IMG/VR virus record: IMGVR_UViG_3300042523_000665
Span: 1 to 47,682 of that record
Strand: one strand, 5' to 3'
Length of the DNA: 47,682 bases
DNA from: a virus
The notes below the pieces were generated by a model. It was not told where the DNA came from. It did no database searches and saw only the letters and a program-made list of their open reading frames with translations. Positions 15,508-24,940 of the stretch are shown in pieces. Both the position numbers and the translations under genes were made by a program. Every line of letters begins with the position of its first letter. Position 1 is the first letter of the stretch.

Positions 15508-17141
15508 TAACAATAGGATATAGTACACGAAATTCTAACACAGAATTTCAAGAATATTTAAAAAAATCTTCGGGACACCCCAAGGTTCAAATTATTGAAA
15601 AAGTTAATAATGGTGAAAAAAATCTTTCTGAGGTTTATAACGAAATTATATCAGAATCTAATTTTGATATAATTGTATTATGTCATGACGATATCTATTT
15701 TGACACAAATAATTGGGCTTCAAAATTAGTTAAACAATTTGATAAAAATCCTGATTATGGAATATTCGGTATGGCAGGTACAACAGAAATGCCAACAAGT
15801 GGAATGTGGTGGGAAGATAGGTCAAAGATGTATGGGATAGTAAATCATGAATCTGAGGGTAAAAAATGGGAATCAAAATATTCTGATTCATTAGGAAATG
15901 ATATTAAAGAAGTTGTTGTTGTTGACGGTGTGTTTATTGCGATTAACAAACAAAAGATTAAATCTAATTTTGATGAAACGGTTAGTGGGTTTCACATGTA
16001 TGATGTTAATTTTTGTTTTAAAAATTTCTTAGAGAATGTTAAAATTGGTGTTCTAACTAATATCAGATTAACACATAAATCTATTGGAATGACGAATGAA
16101 AAGTGGGAGGAAAATAGAAATTTATTTGTTGAAAAATATTCAGAATTTTTACCTAAAAAAATAAAGTTTACCGAAGATAGTAGGTTAAACGTGTTAATAT
16201 CATGTTTATTTTTTCAGAAATTTACAGGTTCTGAAATGTATGTTTTTGAACTTGCAAAAAATTTGGTAAAACAAAACTGTGACGTTACAATTGTTGCGTC
16301 TGAGACCAACGGTCCGTTAGTGTTAATGGCTACTAAATTAGGAATTAAGGTTAAAAATATAAAAGAAACACCGGGATATAAATTAGGTGATGGTAAATGG
16401 ATTGTAATGACACCAGAAGGTCCTAAACCATCAATACCAAACAATTATTATAAAATTTCAGAGACACATTTCGATATCATTCATTGTCAACATAAACCTA
16501 TTGTTGATATAATGAATATGTTATATCCAAATGTTAATAAAATATCCACAATACATTCTGAGGTTATTGAATTAGAAAATCCAGTTGTTCATCAATCAAT
16601 TAAAAAATACATAGCAATAAGACCTGAGATTAAAGACCACATTGTTTCTAATTTTAATATACCTGATAACATGGTTGATGTTATCTATAATCCGATAGAT
16701 GAAACTAAATTTTTTAATAAAAATTTAAATTCTGAAAATTACGTTTTATTTGTTGGTTCAATCGATTACTTACGAGAAAAAACTATACGAGATTTAGTTG
16801 AATACACTAAAGAAAACAATAAAGAATTATGGTTAGTTGGTGAAAACAAATCAAATTTTCTTTCAGAAATAACTAAAAATTCTCATGTTAAATTTCACGG
16901 ACCCACATTAGATGTGGACAAATATATTCATAAATGTTTTGAAACTGCCGGAATACTTTTAGGTAGGACAACTATTGAGGGGTGGATGTGTGGTAAACCA
17001 GGATGGATATATAATGTAGATAATACAGGAAACATTATTAATAAAGAATTATTTAATATTCCTGACGATATTAATAAATTTAAATCGTCAAATGTCTCCA
17101 AAACAATAAGACAAACATATCTTGATATTTTAAACAAATGA
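15504..17141 (+). CDS. Bifunctional glycosyltransferase, GT-A plus GT-B
   Basis: A 545-residue two-domain enzyme. Residues 1-225 form a GT-A domain with a DDIYFD acid motif (CHDDIYFD near residue 54-61) and a conserved GFHMYDVNFCFK segment near 160. Residues about 233-545 form a GT4-like GT-B domain that starts at RLNVLISCLFFQKF, contains STIHSE, VDVIYNPID and VLFVGSIDYLREK, and ends with the donor-site region GRTTIEGWMCGKPG. Such fusions can add two sugars in succession. It overlaps dut at the start and touches the 2-epimerase gene at the end. Confidence 0.85.
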   Translation: MITIGYSTRNSNTEFQEYLKKSSGHPKVQIIEKVNNGEKNLSEVYNEIISESNFDIIVLCHDDIYFDTNNWASKLVKQFDKNPDYGIFGMAGTTEMPTSGMWWEDRSKMYGIVNHESEGKKWESKYSDSLGNDIKEVVVVDGVFIAINKQKIKSNFDETVSGFHMYDVNFCFKNFLENVKIGVLTNIRLTHKSIGMTNEKWEENRNLFVEKYSEFLPKKIKFTEDSRLNVLISCLFFQKFTGSEMYVFELAKNLVKQNCDVTIVASETNGPLVLMATKLGIKVKNIKETPGYKLGDGKWIVMTPEGPKPSIPNNYYKISETHFDIIHCQHKPIVDIMNMLYPNVNKISTIHSEVIELENPVVHQSIKKYIAIRPEIKDHIVSNFNIPDNMVDVIYNPIDETKFFNKNLNSENYVLFVGSIDYLREKTIRDLVEYTKENNKELWLVGENKSNFLSEITKNSHVKFHGPTLDVDKYIHKCFETAGILLGRTTIEGWMCGKPGWIYNVDNTGNIINKELFNIPDDINKFKSSNVSKTIRQTYLDILNK

Positions 17142-18196
17142 AAAAAACAATTATAACTATTACTGGTATTAGACCTGACTTCATCAGAATGTCTGAAATT
17201 TTTAAAAAATTAGATAATAATTTTAATCATATATTAGTACATACTGGACAACATTATGATAAAATGTTGTCAGATGTATTTTTTGATGAGTTATCAATAC
17301 GTAAACCTGATTTTAATTTAGAGATTGGTTCAAATGGAAAAGAACATTTTCATCAACAGGCAGACTTATCTGTCAAAATAATTGACTTAATTCGTAACGA
17401 AAATATAAATCCTGATTTAATAATTTTTTTAGGTGATTCAAATTCAGCATTAGCATCCGTACCTCTTAAAAAAGAGGGGTATAAAATTGCTCACATTGAG
17501 GCGGGTATGAGGTCGGGCGATAAAAGAATGCTTGAAGAAATTAATAGAATTGTTTGTGACCATTGTAGTGACCTTTTATTTGTTTATCATGATAATTACA
17601 AAGAAAAATTGATTAGAGAATCAATTAATCCAAAATCAATTTATGTTGTAGGAAATACAATTAAAGAGGTTGCAAATAAAATAGAATTAAATAAATCTAA
17701 AAAAAATAATAAAATAATTTTAGATATTCATAGACCTGAAAATTTTAATAGTAAGGAACGTTTAAAAAACATATTAAACTACGCTAATATTTGTTCCCAA
17801 AGATTTGGGATACCTATTGAAATGTTATCATTTAAAAGAACTATTGATAAAATTTCCGAATTTAATTTAAATTTAGAAAATATTAAAGTAATTAATTTAT
17901 TATCTTTTAAAAATTATATAAATGAAATGTATCATTCTAAATTTATAATTTCAGATTCAGGCACAGCTCAAGAAGAACCTTGTTTATTTAACACTCCAGT
18001 TATTGTACCGAGAGATTTTACTGAAAGACCTGAATCGGTTGAATATGGATGTTCATATATGATTAATGTAAATGAATTAGATGTTTCGTGGATTGATTCA
18101 TTTAATTATCTATCAAATTATAACTCAAACACAGATTGGTTAGGAGATGGTAAAACATCAGACAAAATTATTGAAATATTAAAAGAAAAATTATGA
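17138..18196 (+). CDS. UDP-GlcNAc 2-epimerase (WecB-like)
   Basis: A 352-residue enzyme of the non-hydrolysing UDP-N-acetylglucosamine 2-epimerase family, which interconverts UDP-GlcNAc and UDP-ManNAc. Typical signatures are GIRPDFIRM near the start, HTGQHYD (residue 36), FLGDSNSALA (about 96), HIEAGMRS (about 114), and DSGTAQEEPCLFNTP near 277. Family members are usually 370-380 residues, so this one is slightly compact but complete in the catalytic regions. It supplies an amino sugar to the glycosyltransferases beside it. It overlaps both neighbours by 4 bases. Confidence 0.92.
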   Translation: MKKTIITITGIRPDFIRMSEIFKKLDNNFNHILVHTGQHYDKMLSDVFFDELSIRKPDFNLEIGSNGKEHFHQQADLSVKIIDLIRNENINPDLIIFLGDSNSALASVPLKKEGYKIAHIEAGMRSGDKRMLEEINRIVCDHCSDLLFVYHDNYKEKLIRESINPKSIYVVGNTIKEVANKIELNKSKKNNKIILDIHRPENFNSKERLKNILNYANICSQRFGIPIEMLSFKRTIDKISEFNLNLENIKVINLLSFKNYINEMYHSKFIISDSGTAQEEPCLFNTPVIVPRDFTERPESVEYGCSYMINVNELDVSWIDSFNYLSNYNSNTDWLGDGKTSDKIIEILKEKL

Positions 18197-18996
18197 TTTC
18201 TATCGTTACCGCATATCACAATCGAAAAAAAATATTTATTAAAACATTAGAAAGTTTTAAAAAAAGTAGTTTTACTGATTTTGAAGTTATTGCGGTTGAT
18301 GACTGTAGTCACGAAGATGAAAGATTAGAAGATTTGGTAAACGAATTTCCTTTTTTAAAAATTATTAGATTAGAAAAAAAAGATAAATGGTATGTAAATC
18401 CATGTGTTCCCTTTAACATCGGATTTAATCAAGCGTTAGGTGATAAAATTATTATACAAAATCCTGAATGTTTACATTCAGATGATATTTTAAATTTTGT
18501 AAACAAGAATTTGATTGATAATGATTATTTATCATTTGCTTGTTATTCTTTAAGTGAAATTCAAACATCAGCAGTGTTACAACTGAATGATTTTAAATCA
18601 TTTATTAACCCCTCAACGTATAGAAAAATATCAGTAGTTAATGATGGTGATGAAGGATGGTATAATCATTCATTATATCGACCAAAATCTTATCATTTTT
18701 GTACCGCAATAACTAAAAAAGATTTAAAAGAATTAGGAGGATTTGACGAAAGATTTGCATCTGGAGTGGCGTTTGATGATGATGAATTTATACATAGAAT
18801 TCGTATTAAATTAAATGTTAGGTTCATTGATGATTTTGTAGCACTTCATTTATGGCATTACGGAAATGATAAAAATGCGACAGTAACAAATCGAGTAAAT
18901 ATGGATAATAAATTTTGGGAAATGTGGAATAAAAATAATTACTTATTTAATTATGTTACTAAAATTGAAAATAAATACTCTATAAATAATGTCTAA
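18193..18996 (+). CDS. GT2-type glycosyltransferase
   Basis: A 267-residue GT-A enzyme of family 2 type. It begins with MISIVTAYHNRKK, then VIAVDDCSHED as the nucleotide-sugar binding acid motif. ELGGFDERFASGVAFDDDEF near residue 180 resembles the C-terminal region of galactosyltransferase-type GT2 proteins. It is probably cytoplasmic, with no membrane segment. It overlaps the previous gene by 4 bases and the following GT17-like gene by 8. Donor and acceptor are unknown. Confidence 0.85.
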   Translation: MISIVTAYHNRKKIFIKTLESFKKSSFTDFEVIAVDDCSHEDERLEDLVNEFPFLKIIRLEKKDKWYVNPCVPFNIGFNQALGDKIIIQNPECLHSDDILNFVNKNLIDNDYLSFACYSLSEIQTSAVLQLNDFKSFINPSTYRKISVVNDGDEGWYNHSLYRPKSYHFCTAITKKDLKELGGFDERFASGVAFDDDEFIHRIRIKLNVRFIDDFVALHLWHYGNDKNATVTNRVNMDNKFWEMWNKNNYLFNYVTKIENKYSINNV

Positions 18997-19777
18997 AAAA
19001 ATATTTGATTGTTTTAAATTTTTTAATGAAATAGAATTATTACACCTACGATTAATGGAGTTAAATCCTGTTGTAGATTATTTTGTAATAGTTGAATCTA
19101 ATAAAACACATACCGGAAATCCTAAAGAATTTATTTTTGAAAAAAATAAAGAACTTTTTAAAGAATATCTTGATAAAATAATACATGTTAAAGTTGAGGA
19201 TTTACCGGTATATTCTTCAGATAATATATGGGTGCCTGAAAATTACCAAAGAAATTGTATAATGAGAGGTTTAGTTGACCATGCGTCAATAGGTGATAAA
19301 ATAATTGTTTCAGATTTAGATGAAATTCCAAATACTGATTTAATTGTTAATAATATTGATAATAATGAGTGGGTAACTTTTAAACAAAATTTGTATTATT
19401 ATTATGTAAATTGTAAACAAAATTGTTTATGGGATGGACCAATAATGGCAAATTACGGAACTTTTCAGTCACCACAACAATTAAGAAATACCGCAAGACA
19501 TGGTTATAATAGTAAATTTCACGGAGGATGGCATTATAGTTTTATGGGAGGGCCTGAGAGAATTAGATATAAAGTTGAAAATATTGCAGAATCATCTTTG
19601 ATAATTGATAATGTTGGTAATCCTTCTGAAATAGAAAGTAAAATGAAAAATCAAACTGACTTATGGAATCGTACCGATGATTATGCTAAAAAAGAAATTG
19701 TTGATATAACAAAAGATAAACCAAAATCTATGGATAAATTTTTAGAATTATATCCTGATTTTTTATACAAAAAATAA
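18989..19777 (+). CDS. GT17-like glycosyltransferase
   Basis: A 262-residue protein resembling glycosyltransferase family 17 (beta-1,4-N-acetylglucosaminyltransferase type). The signatures are an N-terminal IFDCFKFFNEIELLHLR, VIVESNKTHTG near residue 32, NYQRN near 82, and the DxD motif SDLDEIP near 107. A HGGWHYSFMGG segment lies near 176. These match the arrangement in bacterial and viral GT17 proteins. GT17 with UDP-GlcNAc as donor would fit the neighbouring 2-epimerase, but the substrate is not proven. Confidence 0.8.
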   Translation: MSKKIFDCFKFFNEIELLHLRLMELNPVVDYFVIVESNKTHTGNPKEFIFEKNKELFKEYLDKIIHVKVEDLPVYSSDNIWVPENYQRNCIMRGLVDHASIGDKIIVSDLDEIPNTDLIVNNIDNNEWVTFKQNLYYYYVNCKQNCLWDGPIMANYGTFQSPQQLRNTARHGYNSKFHGGWHYSFMGGPERIRYKVENIAESSLIIDNVGNPSEIESKMKNQTDLWNRTDDYAKKEIVDITKDKPKSMDKFLELYPDFLYKK

Positions 19778-19781
19778 ATAC

Positions 19782-20510
19782 ATGAAAAAAAACGTTGAAA
19801 TAATTTCATTAATTTTTAAATCAATTGACTATTTAGAATTAATTTATAATGAATTAAAAAGTAACAAATGTAAGGTTAATGGGTGGGATGTTAGTTTGAG
19901 AATTGTAGCGAATGACGCAACACAAGAAATTTTAGATAAATTAAAAACTTTAGATATTCCATATACAATTTATAATGACACAAAACCTAATGATTATTAT
20001 TTAAATCGAGTATATCGATGTTGGAATTTTGCGGGTGAAACCAGTGAATATGACAATATATGTTTCGTCAATTCTGATATGGTTTTTAGTGATGGTTGGT
20101 TAGAAAATTTATTAAAACATCATGATGGAATTAATATTCCGACATCTAGATTAGTTGAAAGCGGAAAAATGGGAAGTGGAACATATGGATTAAGTATTAA
20201 TTGTGGAAAACACCCAAATAATATTGATTTCGAACTTTGGGAAAAGGTAAATACAACAATAAGAGAAGATAAAATTTATTCAGGTGGATTATATATGCCA
20301 TGTATACTTGAAAAAACAAGATTTTTAGAGAGTGGTAAGTACCCTGAAGGTAATATTTACCCTGACGGAATTGGAACATTAAACGGTTGGGTCGTACAAA
20401 GTGGAGATGACTGGTACTTTAGAAAACTTGAATCAAACTATGGTATGAAACACGTAACTGTTTTTGATTCATTAGTATACCACATACAAGAAGGTGAAAA
20501 AGATGATTAA
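19782..20510 (+). CDS. GT2-like glycosyltransferase
   Basis: A 242-residue GT-A type protein. It starts with a strand-helix unit (EIISLIFKSIDYLELIY), has a VANDAT segment, and a candidate acid motif FVNSDMVF near residue 100 in place of a classical DxD. A Gly/Trp-rich acceptor region with SGDDWYFRKLE lies near residue 205. It starts 4 bases after the GT17-like gene and is followed by a cupin. The specificity cannot be read from sequence. Confidence 0.7.
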   Translation: MKKNVEIISLIFKSIDYLELIYNELKSNKCKVNGWDVSLRIVANDATQEILDKLKTLDIPYTIYNDTKPNDYYLNRVYRCWNFAGETSEYDNICFVNSDMVFSDGWLENLLKHHDGINIPTSRLVESGKMGSGTYGLSINCGKHPNNIDFELWEKVNTTIREDKIYSGGLYMPCILEKTRFLESGKYPEGNIYPDGIGTLNGWVVQSGDDWYFRKLESNYGMKHVTVFDSLVYHIQEGEKDD

Positions 20511-20533
20511 AATGTTAAAATTAAAAAAATAAT

Positions 20534-20944
20534 ATGGAAAAAATATATTCTAAAATTAATGGAGAACTCCTTCATCAAGTTGTGAGATTATCTGATGTTA
20601 TTTCCAAAAGAACCGATTTAAGTACTGATAAAAACTATCTTCAGTGTGCCAGTTTAAAATTATCTAAAGGACACACATTTAAACCTCACAAACATAACAT
20701 AATCCCAAGACATGACGAAAATTATATACCTCAAGAAAGTTGGTGTGTTATAAAAGGAAAGGTAAAATGTATTTTCTATGACATTGATGATAATGTGATT
20801 GCAGAACCTATATTATCCGCAGGTGATATTAGTTTTACATTTAATGGTGGTCATAATTATTTGATTTTAGAAGACGATACTATTGTATATGAATATAAAA
20901 CAGGGCCGTATTTTGGTCAAACAATTGATAAAACTTTTATTTGA
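20534..20944 (+). CDS. Small cupin protein
   Basis: A 136-residue single-domain cupin. Motif 1 is seen in the GHTFKPHKH region near residue 50, and motif 2 is the GGHNYLIL segment near 108, so a metal site with three or four His is likely. Cupins in sugar operons often serve as sugar isomerases or WbuC-like accessory proteins. Position beside an acyltransferase and a DegT-like protein suggests work on an amino or deoxy sugar. The reaction is not known. Confidence 0.7.
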   Translation: MEKIYSKINGELLHQVVRLSDVISKRTDLSTDKNYLQCASLKLSKGHTFKPHKHNIIPRHDENYIPQESWCVIKGKVKCIFYDIDDNVIAEPILSAGDISFTFNGGHNYLILEDDTIVYEYKTGPYFGQTIDKTFI

Positions 20945-21468
20945 TGAAAATAGGTAATGATGTTGTTTTAGATTTAGATATAATAATAAAAGAAAAAAAT
21001 AATTGTGTTATAGGTAATCATGTTGCAATAGATAAAGGATTTTATTGTACCACAAAATTATATATTAGTGATTATACACATATTAGTCCTTATGTGACAA
21101 TTATAGGTGGTAAAAACTCAGATTTTACGGCTAAAGGGTTTAATAACATAATGGCCGGAGCTAGAATTGTATGTGGTTCAGATAGATTTGATGATAGTGG
21201 ATTATTTGGAGCAATGATACCTGAAGAATTAAAAGGTACTCAAATAATTAAACCTGTTCTTATGGAAGAATTTTCTAATATCGGAACAAATTCTATTGTA
21301 TTACCCGGCTCAAGATTAAGACGGGGTGTTCTATTATCTGCAGGTAGTTTATTAATGGGTGATACTGAAGAATGGGGGGTATATAAAGGAAATCCAGCAA
21401 TTTTAGTTAAAAAAATAGATAGTACAAGAATACTTTACAATGCAAAAAAATTAGGATATGATTACTAA
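20944..21468 (+). CDS. Hexapeptide-repeat acyltransferase
   Basis: A 174-residue left-handed beta-helix acyltransferase, likely using acetyl-CoA to O- or N-acetylate a sugar. Imperfect hexapeptide repeats include IGNHVAI, ISPYVTIIGG, and NIGTNSIVLPGS near residue 117. A KGNPAI segment near the end is typical of sugar acetyltransferases. I chose the ATG at 20944 over the TTG at 20941; the ATG overlaps the stop of the cupin gene by one base. It overlaps the DegT-like gene by 11 bases. Confidence 0.85.
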   Translation: MKIGNDVVLDLDIIIKEKNNCVIGNHVAIDKGFYCTTKLYISDYTHISPYVTIIGGKNSDFTAKGFNNIMAGARIVCGSDRFDDSGLFGAMIPEELKGTQIIKPVLMEEFSNIGTNSIVLPGSRLRRGVLLSAGSLLMGDTEEWGVYKGNPAILVKKIDSTRILYNAKKLGYDY

Positions 21469-22081
21469 TCTTATGGAACAAGTGAATATGGATACTGTGA
21501 CGGAATTTGAAAAAAAAATATCACAATTTTACAATGCCCCTTATGCAGTTGCTGTAGATAGTTGTACCCATGGTATCGAGTTATGTTTAAGACTAACAAA
21601 TACTACTAAAATTAATGTCCCATTACGAACTTATTTATCCATACCCATGTTGTCTAAAAAATTGGGAATTGGATTAAATTGGAGAGATGAAAAATGGGAA
21701 GATTATTACACTTTAAATTACGAAGAAAAAAGAATAATTGACGCTGCAGTATTGTGGAAAAAAGACAGTTATATTCCAAACACATATATGTGTTTAAGTT
21801 TTCAATTTCAAAAACATTTAAGTTTAGGTAGAGGTGGTATGATTCTTTTGGACAACGAACAAGATGCTATTCAGTTAAAAAAAATGAGTTATGACGGCAG
21901 ACTACCCAATATTCCATGGAGAGAACAAAATATTGATACTATGGGTTACCATTACTATATGACTCCTGAGACTGCCAAATTAGGATTAGATAAATTATCT
22001 AACGCTATTAATACAAATCCTAAAAAATGGAAATATGAGGATTGGCCAGATTTGACTAAAATGAATTTTTTTAAAAGTTAA
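21458..22081 (+). CDS. Short DegT/DnrJ/EryC1-type protein
   Basis: A 207-residue protein related to PLP-dependent sugar aminotransferases. The N-terminal FYNAPYAVAVDSCTHGIEL matches the cofactor phosphate site, and SFQFQKHLSLGRGGMIL contains the Lys expected to bind PLP (about residue 114). Usual family members have about 370 residues. The protein lacks most of the large-domain spacer and C-terminal domain, but the frame is clean and the end (WPDLTKMNFFKS) is not abrupt. It could be a minimal active enzyme or a reduced partner. An alternative ATG lies at 21473. Confidence 0.75.
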   Translation: MITNLMEQVNMDTVTEFEKKISQFYNAPYAVAVDSCTHGIELCLRLTNTTKINVPLRTYLSIPMLSKKLGIGLNWRDEKWEDYYTLNYEEKRIIDAAVLWKKDSYIPNTYMCLSFQFQKHLSLGRGGMILLDNEQDAIQLKKMSYDGRLPNIPWREQNIDTMGYHYYMTPETAKLGLDKLSNAINTNPKKWKYEDWPDLTKMNFFKS

Positions 22082-22090
22082 AAATAAAAT

Positions 22091-23062
22091 ATGATTAAAC
22101 GTGCATTTATAACCGGTGTGAGTGGCCAAGATGGGTCATATCTAGCAGAATATCTTTTATCATTAGGATATGAAGTTCATGGTATTATACGAAGAAATTC
22201 CACACCTGAACATCAACAAAGTAGACTTGACGAAATTCGAGACAAAATAAATATATATTATGGTGACTTATTAGACCAATCTAATATTGAAAGATTATTA
22301 AATGAAATACAACCTGATGAGATATACAATTTAGCAGCTCAAAGTCATGTACGTATTAGTTATGATATCCCACAATTTACATCACAAGTTAATTCTTTAG
22401 GTGTTTTAAATATTTTAGACGCATATCGTAGAATTTGTCCTAAATCAAAATTTTATCAAGCAAGTAGTTCGGAAATGTTTGGAAGTTCGGTAGACCCTGA
22501 TGGATATCAAAGAGAAACAACTCATATGAATCCAGTTTCACCATATGGGTGTAGTAAAGTATTTGGGTATAACATTGTTCGAAACTATAGAAACGCATAT
22601 AATTTACATGCTAACAATGGTATTTTATTCAATCATGAATCCCCTCGTAGGGGTTCCAATTTTGTAACTAATAAAGTAATTAAAGCTGCTGTGATGATAA
22701 GTTTAGGGTTATCAGATAAATTAGAACTTGGTAATATGGATTCATACAGAGATTGGGGTCATTCCAAAGATTACGTAAAAGCAATGCATTTAATATTACA
22801 ACAGGATAAACCAGTTGATTTAGTTGTTGCAACTGGAGAATCTAGGTCAGTTAGAGATATGTGTGAATATGTTTTTAGTAAATTAAATTTAAATTATAAA
22901 AACTACGTTGTTCAAAATGATAAGTTTTTAAGACCTGAAGAATTACCATATCTTAAAGGAGACTCAAGTAAAATTAGGTCTTTAGGATGGAAACCTGAAT
23001 ATACTTTTGAAACGATGATGGACGAAATGATAAATTATTGGTTAGACATTTATAAAAAATAA
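22091..23062 (+). CDS. gmd: GDP-mannose 4,6-dehydratase
   Basis: A 323-residue extended SDR enzyme that converts GDP-mannose to GDP-4-keto-6-deoxymannose, the precursor of GDP-fucose, GDP-rhamnose and related sugars. It has the NADP site TGVSGQDGSYLAEYLL (residue 8), RRNS near 36, the NLAAQSHV segment, ASSSEMFG, and the catalytic SPYGCSKVFGYN with Tyr and Lys. Length is a little below the usual 340-370. There is no clear GDP-fucose synthase, but SDR genes at 24941 and 26340 could take the next step. The next gene is a glycosyltransferase. Confidence 0.95.
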   Translation: MIKRAFITGVSGQDGSYLAEYLLSLGYEVHGIIRRNSTPEHQQSRLDEIRDKINIYYGDLLDQSNIERLLNEIQPDEIYNLAAQSHVRISYDIPQFTSQVNSLGVLNILDAYRRICPKSKFYQASSSEMFGSSVDPDGYQRETTHMNPVSPYGCSKVFGYNIVRNYRNAYNLHANNGILFNHESPRRGSNFVTNKVIKAAVMISLGLSDKLELGNMDSYRDWGHSKDYVKAMHLILQQDKPVDLVVATGESRSVRDMCEYVFSKLNLNYKNYVVQNDKFLRPEELPYLKGDSSKIRSLGWKPEYTFETMMDEMINYWLDIYKK

Positions 23063-23077
23063 AAAATAAAATATATT

Positions 23078-24001
23078 ATGAAAAACAAAATTGGGTGGTT
23101 AGTTAATGATAGATTGACTTGTATTCCTAATACAAGAACATTTTGGCATGACTTATTAGATTGGTTTCCCAATCTTCAAGATAAATGCGATGGATATACA
23201 GATTATTCTATACTAGCAGATAGAATAGAATCAGTTGAGAATCGTCCAGATTATATAATTAGAAACGGTAGTTATTTTCGTAAACTTAATATTGATGTTC
23301 CAACATTTTGTTTAATACAAGATACTATGAACAATCCAATGCAGACTGAAGTCATAAATTCATGTACATGTGTGGTATTTGCATCAAAAGAAACGTATAA
23401 TATATACAAAGGAAGAATTAATCCAAAAAACGTAAGGATAATTGAACAATCTTCTGATTTTGATTTTTTTAAACCCATCCCTGAAAAACATCCTGATGTT
23501 TTACCTAATTCAATTATTTTTATAGGTGATTCTTCTAATGAAAAAAAAGGATTTCATAGAGTTTTAAATCTAATTGAGCAAATGCCTGATTTTAATTTTT
23601 GTTTAGTAATGAAAGATAATACAACAATTGATATTATCCCTTCTCATAGTAGAGATAGGGTAAAAATATTCAATAGAGTTGACACAACTACAGTTAGACT
23701 TTTAATTAATTCATCAGTATGTGGTATTTGCACATCGGGAAATGAAGAAGGTCATTTTGCTGGGATAGAAATAGGTGCGTGTAATATACCAATGGTTGCA
23801 AGACCTATGGGGTGTTATTTAGATAGAAAAGATGATAAAACATGGGGATTAGTTGCTAATGACGAAGATTTTCCTGAAACAATAAGATACGTTACAAATA
23901 ATCGTGAATTATTTACACCACGAGAATATTATTCAAAAGAATACACATTAGAACGTTGTCGTGAAAAATGGACTAATTTAATAAATGAATTTGTTAATTA
24001 A
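23078..24001 (+). CDS. GT-B type glycosyltransferase
   Basis: A 307-residue glycosyltransferase. It begins with NKIGWLVNDRL and carries a central SIIFIGDSSNEKKGFHRVL strand-turn typical of the second Rossmann domain of GT4 proteins. GICTSGNEEGHFAGIEIGAC near residue 216 includes the E-rich donor site. The N-terminal domain is small. It lies after gmd and before a fucosyltransferase-like gene, so a GDP-deoxyhexose donor is possible. Confidence 0.75.
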   Translation: MKNKIGWLVNDRLTCIPNTRTFWHDLLDWFPNLQDKCDGYTDYSILADRIESVENRPDYIIRNGSYFRKLNIDVPTFCLIQDTMNNPMQTEVINSCTCVVFASKETYNIYKGRINPKNVRIIEQSSDFDFFKPIPEKHPDVLPNSIIFIGDSSNEKKGFHRVLNLIEQMPDFNFCLVMKDNTTIDIIPSHSRDRVKIFNRVDTTTVRLLINSSVCGICTSGNEEGHFAGIEIGACNIPMVARPMGCYLDRKDDKTWGLVANDEDFPETIRYVTNNRELFTPREYYSKEYTLERCREKWTNLINEFVN

Positions 24002-24012
24002 ATAAATTATAT

Positions 24013-24837
24013 ATGAAATTTACCGTAGAAATATTATCAGGACTATGTAATGTTATTAAATCGTTAGTTACCGCCTTAAGTATAGGTGAAACTAATATTT
24101 TACCTAGATTTAACGCACATTTTGATGCGGATTATAATGAAATTCTTGATGACACTTTAATTTGTCATGGACCACATGAATTTGGGGAATCATTTATTTC
24201 AGCGAGATTTCTTATTTTAAAATCAGAAGAAAATCAACAACCAGATTTAATAAATGACGCTAAAGTATTAGGTGACCATCCTAACATTGTTAATAAAAAA
24301 CTAGCACCTTTATTTTCAACACATTCAATTGATTGGTTTTTTAATCGAAATCTTATATGTGATACAGTATATAATAGAATACAGAGTGGAATTAGTAAGA
24401 TTAAATGGAAAAATGAAGTTTTATCTGAAGTTGATAGGGTTTCAAAAGATTTTGAATATCCATTATTAACAATACAAATAAGAACTTGGACGCATAAATT
24501 TGACCCTCCAAACTGCACTAGTATTCGTGATGGAGTTATCAGAGATTATAATTTTGAAACATATAAAAATGCAATTGATAAATTTTTACCAAATGTAAAA
24601 ACTATTTTTCTTACTTCAGACAATGATAGTGTTTTACCTCAATATATAGAGTATTTAAAAGATTATAATGTAATAACATATACTAAACCTGATAATGTTA
24701 CACAAATGCAATATTCTTCGGCAAGTATGTTAATTGCATCAAAATGTGATATGTTAGTTTGTAATCGTTTAAGTACATTTTCAGAATGTATTTGGTGGTT
24801 TGGAGGATGTAAAGCAACTACTATATCCGTTTTTTAA
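24013..24837 (+). CDS. Fucosyltransferase-like protein
   Basis: A 274-residue protein resembling GT-B enzymes of the alpha-1,2/1,6-fucosyltransferase and O-fucosyltransferase group. The segment LLTIQIRTWTHKFD near residue 158 is a variant of the HxRRxD-type motif that binds GDP-fucose; the usual His is replaced. IFLTSDND follows at about 196, and the end has the conserved-looking LSTFSECIWWFGG. Fucose transfer would fit gmd two genes upstream. The match is remote. Confidence 0.55.
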   Translation: MKFTVEILSGLCNVIKSLVTALSIGETNILPRFNAHFDADYNEILDDTLICHGPHEFGESFISARFLILKSEENQQPDLINDAKVLGDHPNIVNKKLAPLFSTHSIDWFFNRNLICDTVYNRIQSGISKIKWKNEVLSEVDRVSKDFEYPLLTIQIRTWTHKFDPPNCTSIRDGVIRDYNFETYKNAIDKFLPNVKTIFLTSDNDSVLPQYIEYLKDYNVITYTKPDNVTQMQYSSASMLIASKCDMLVCNRLSTFSECIWWFGGCKATTISVF

Positions 24838-24940
24838 AAAATTAAAAAGAGTTAACAATATATGGATGTTAAAACTACCAATATTATAATTTAATAATAA
24901 AAACTCTATAATATAAAAAAATAAATAAATTTTTAAAGTA
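24838..24940. other. AT-rich gap in sugar operon, no gene
   Basis: This 103-base gap is the largest inside the sugar operon. It is almost all A and T. I see no TATTTAT motif, TAnnTTTG box or hairpin with a T-run. Confidence 0.5.
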
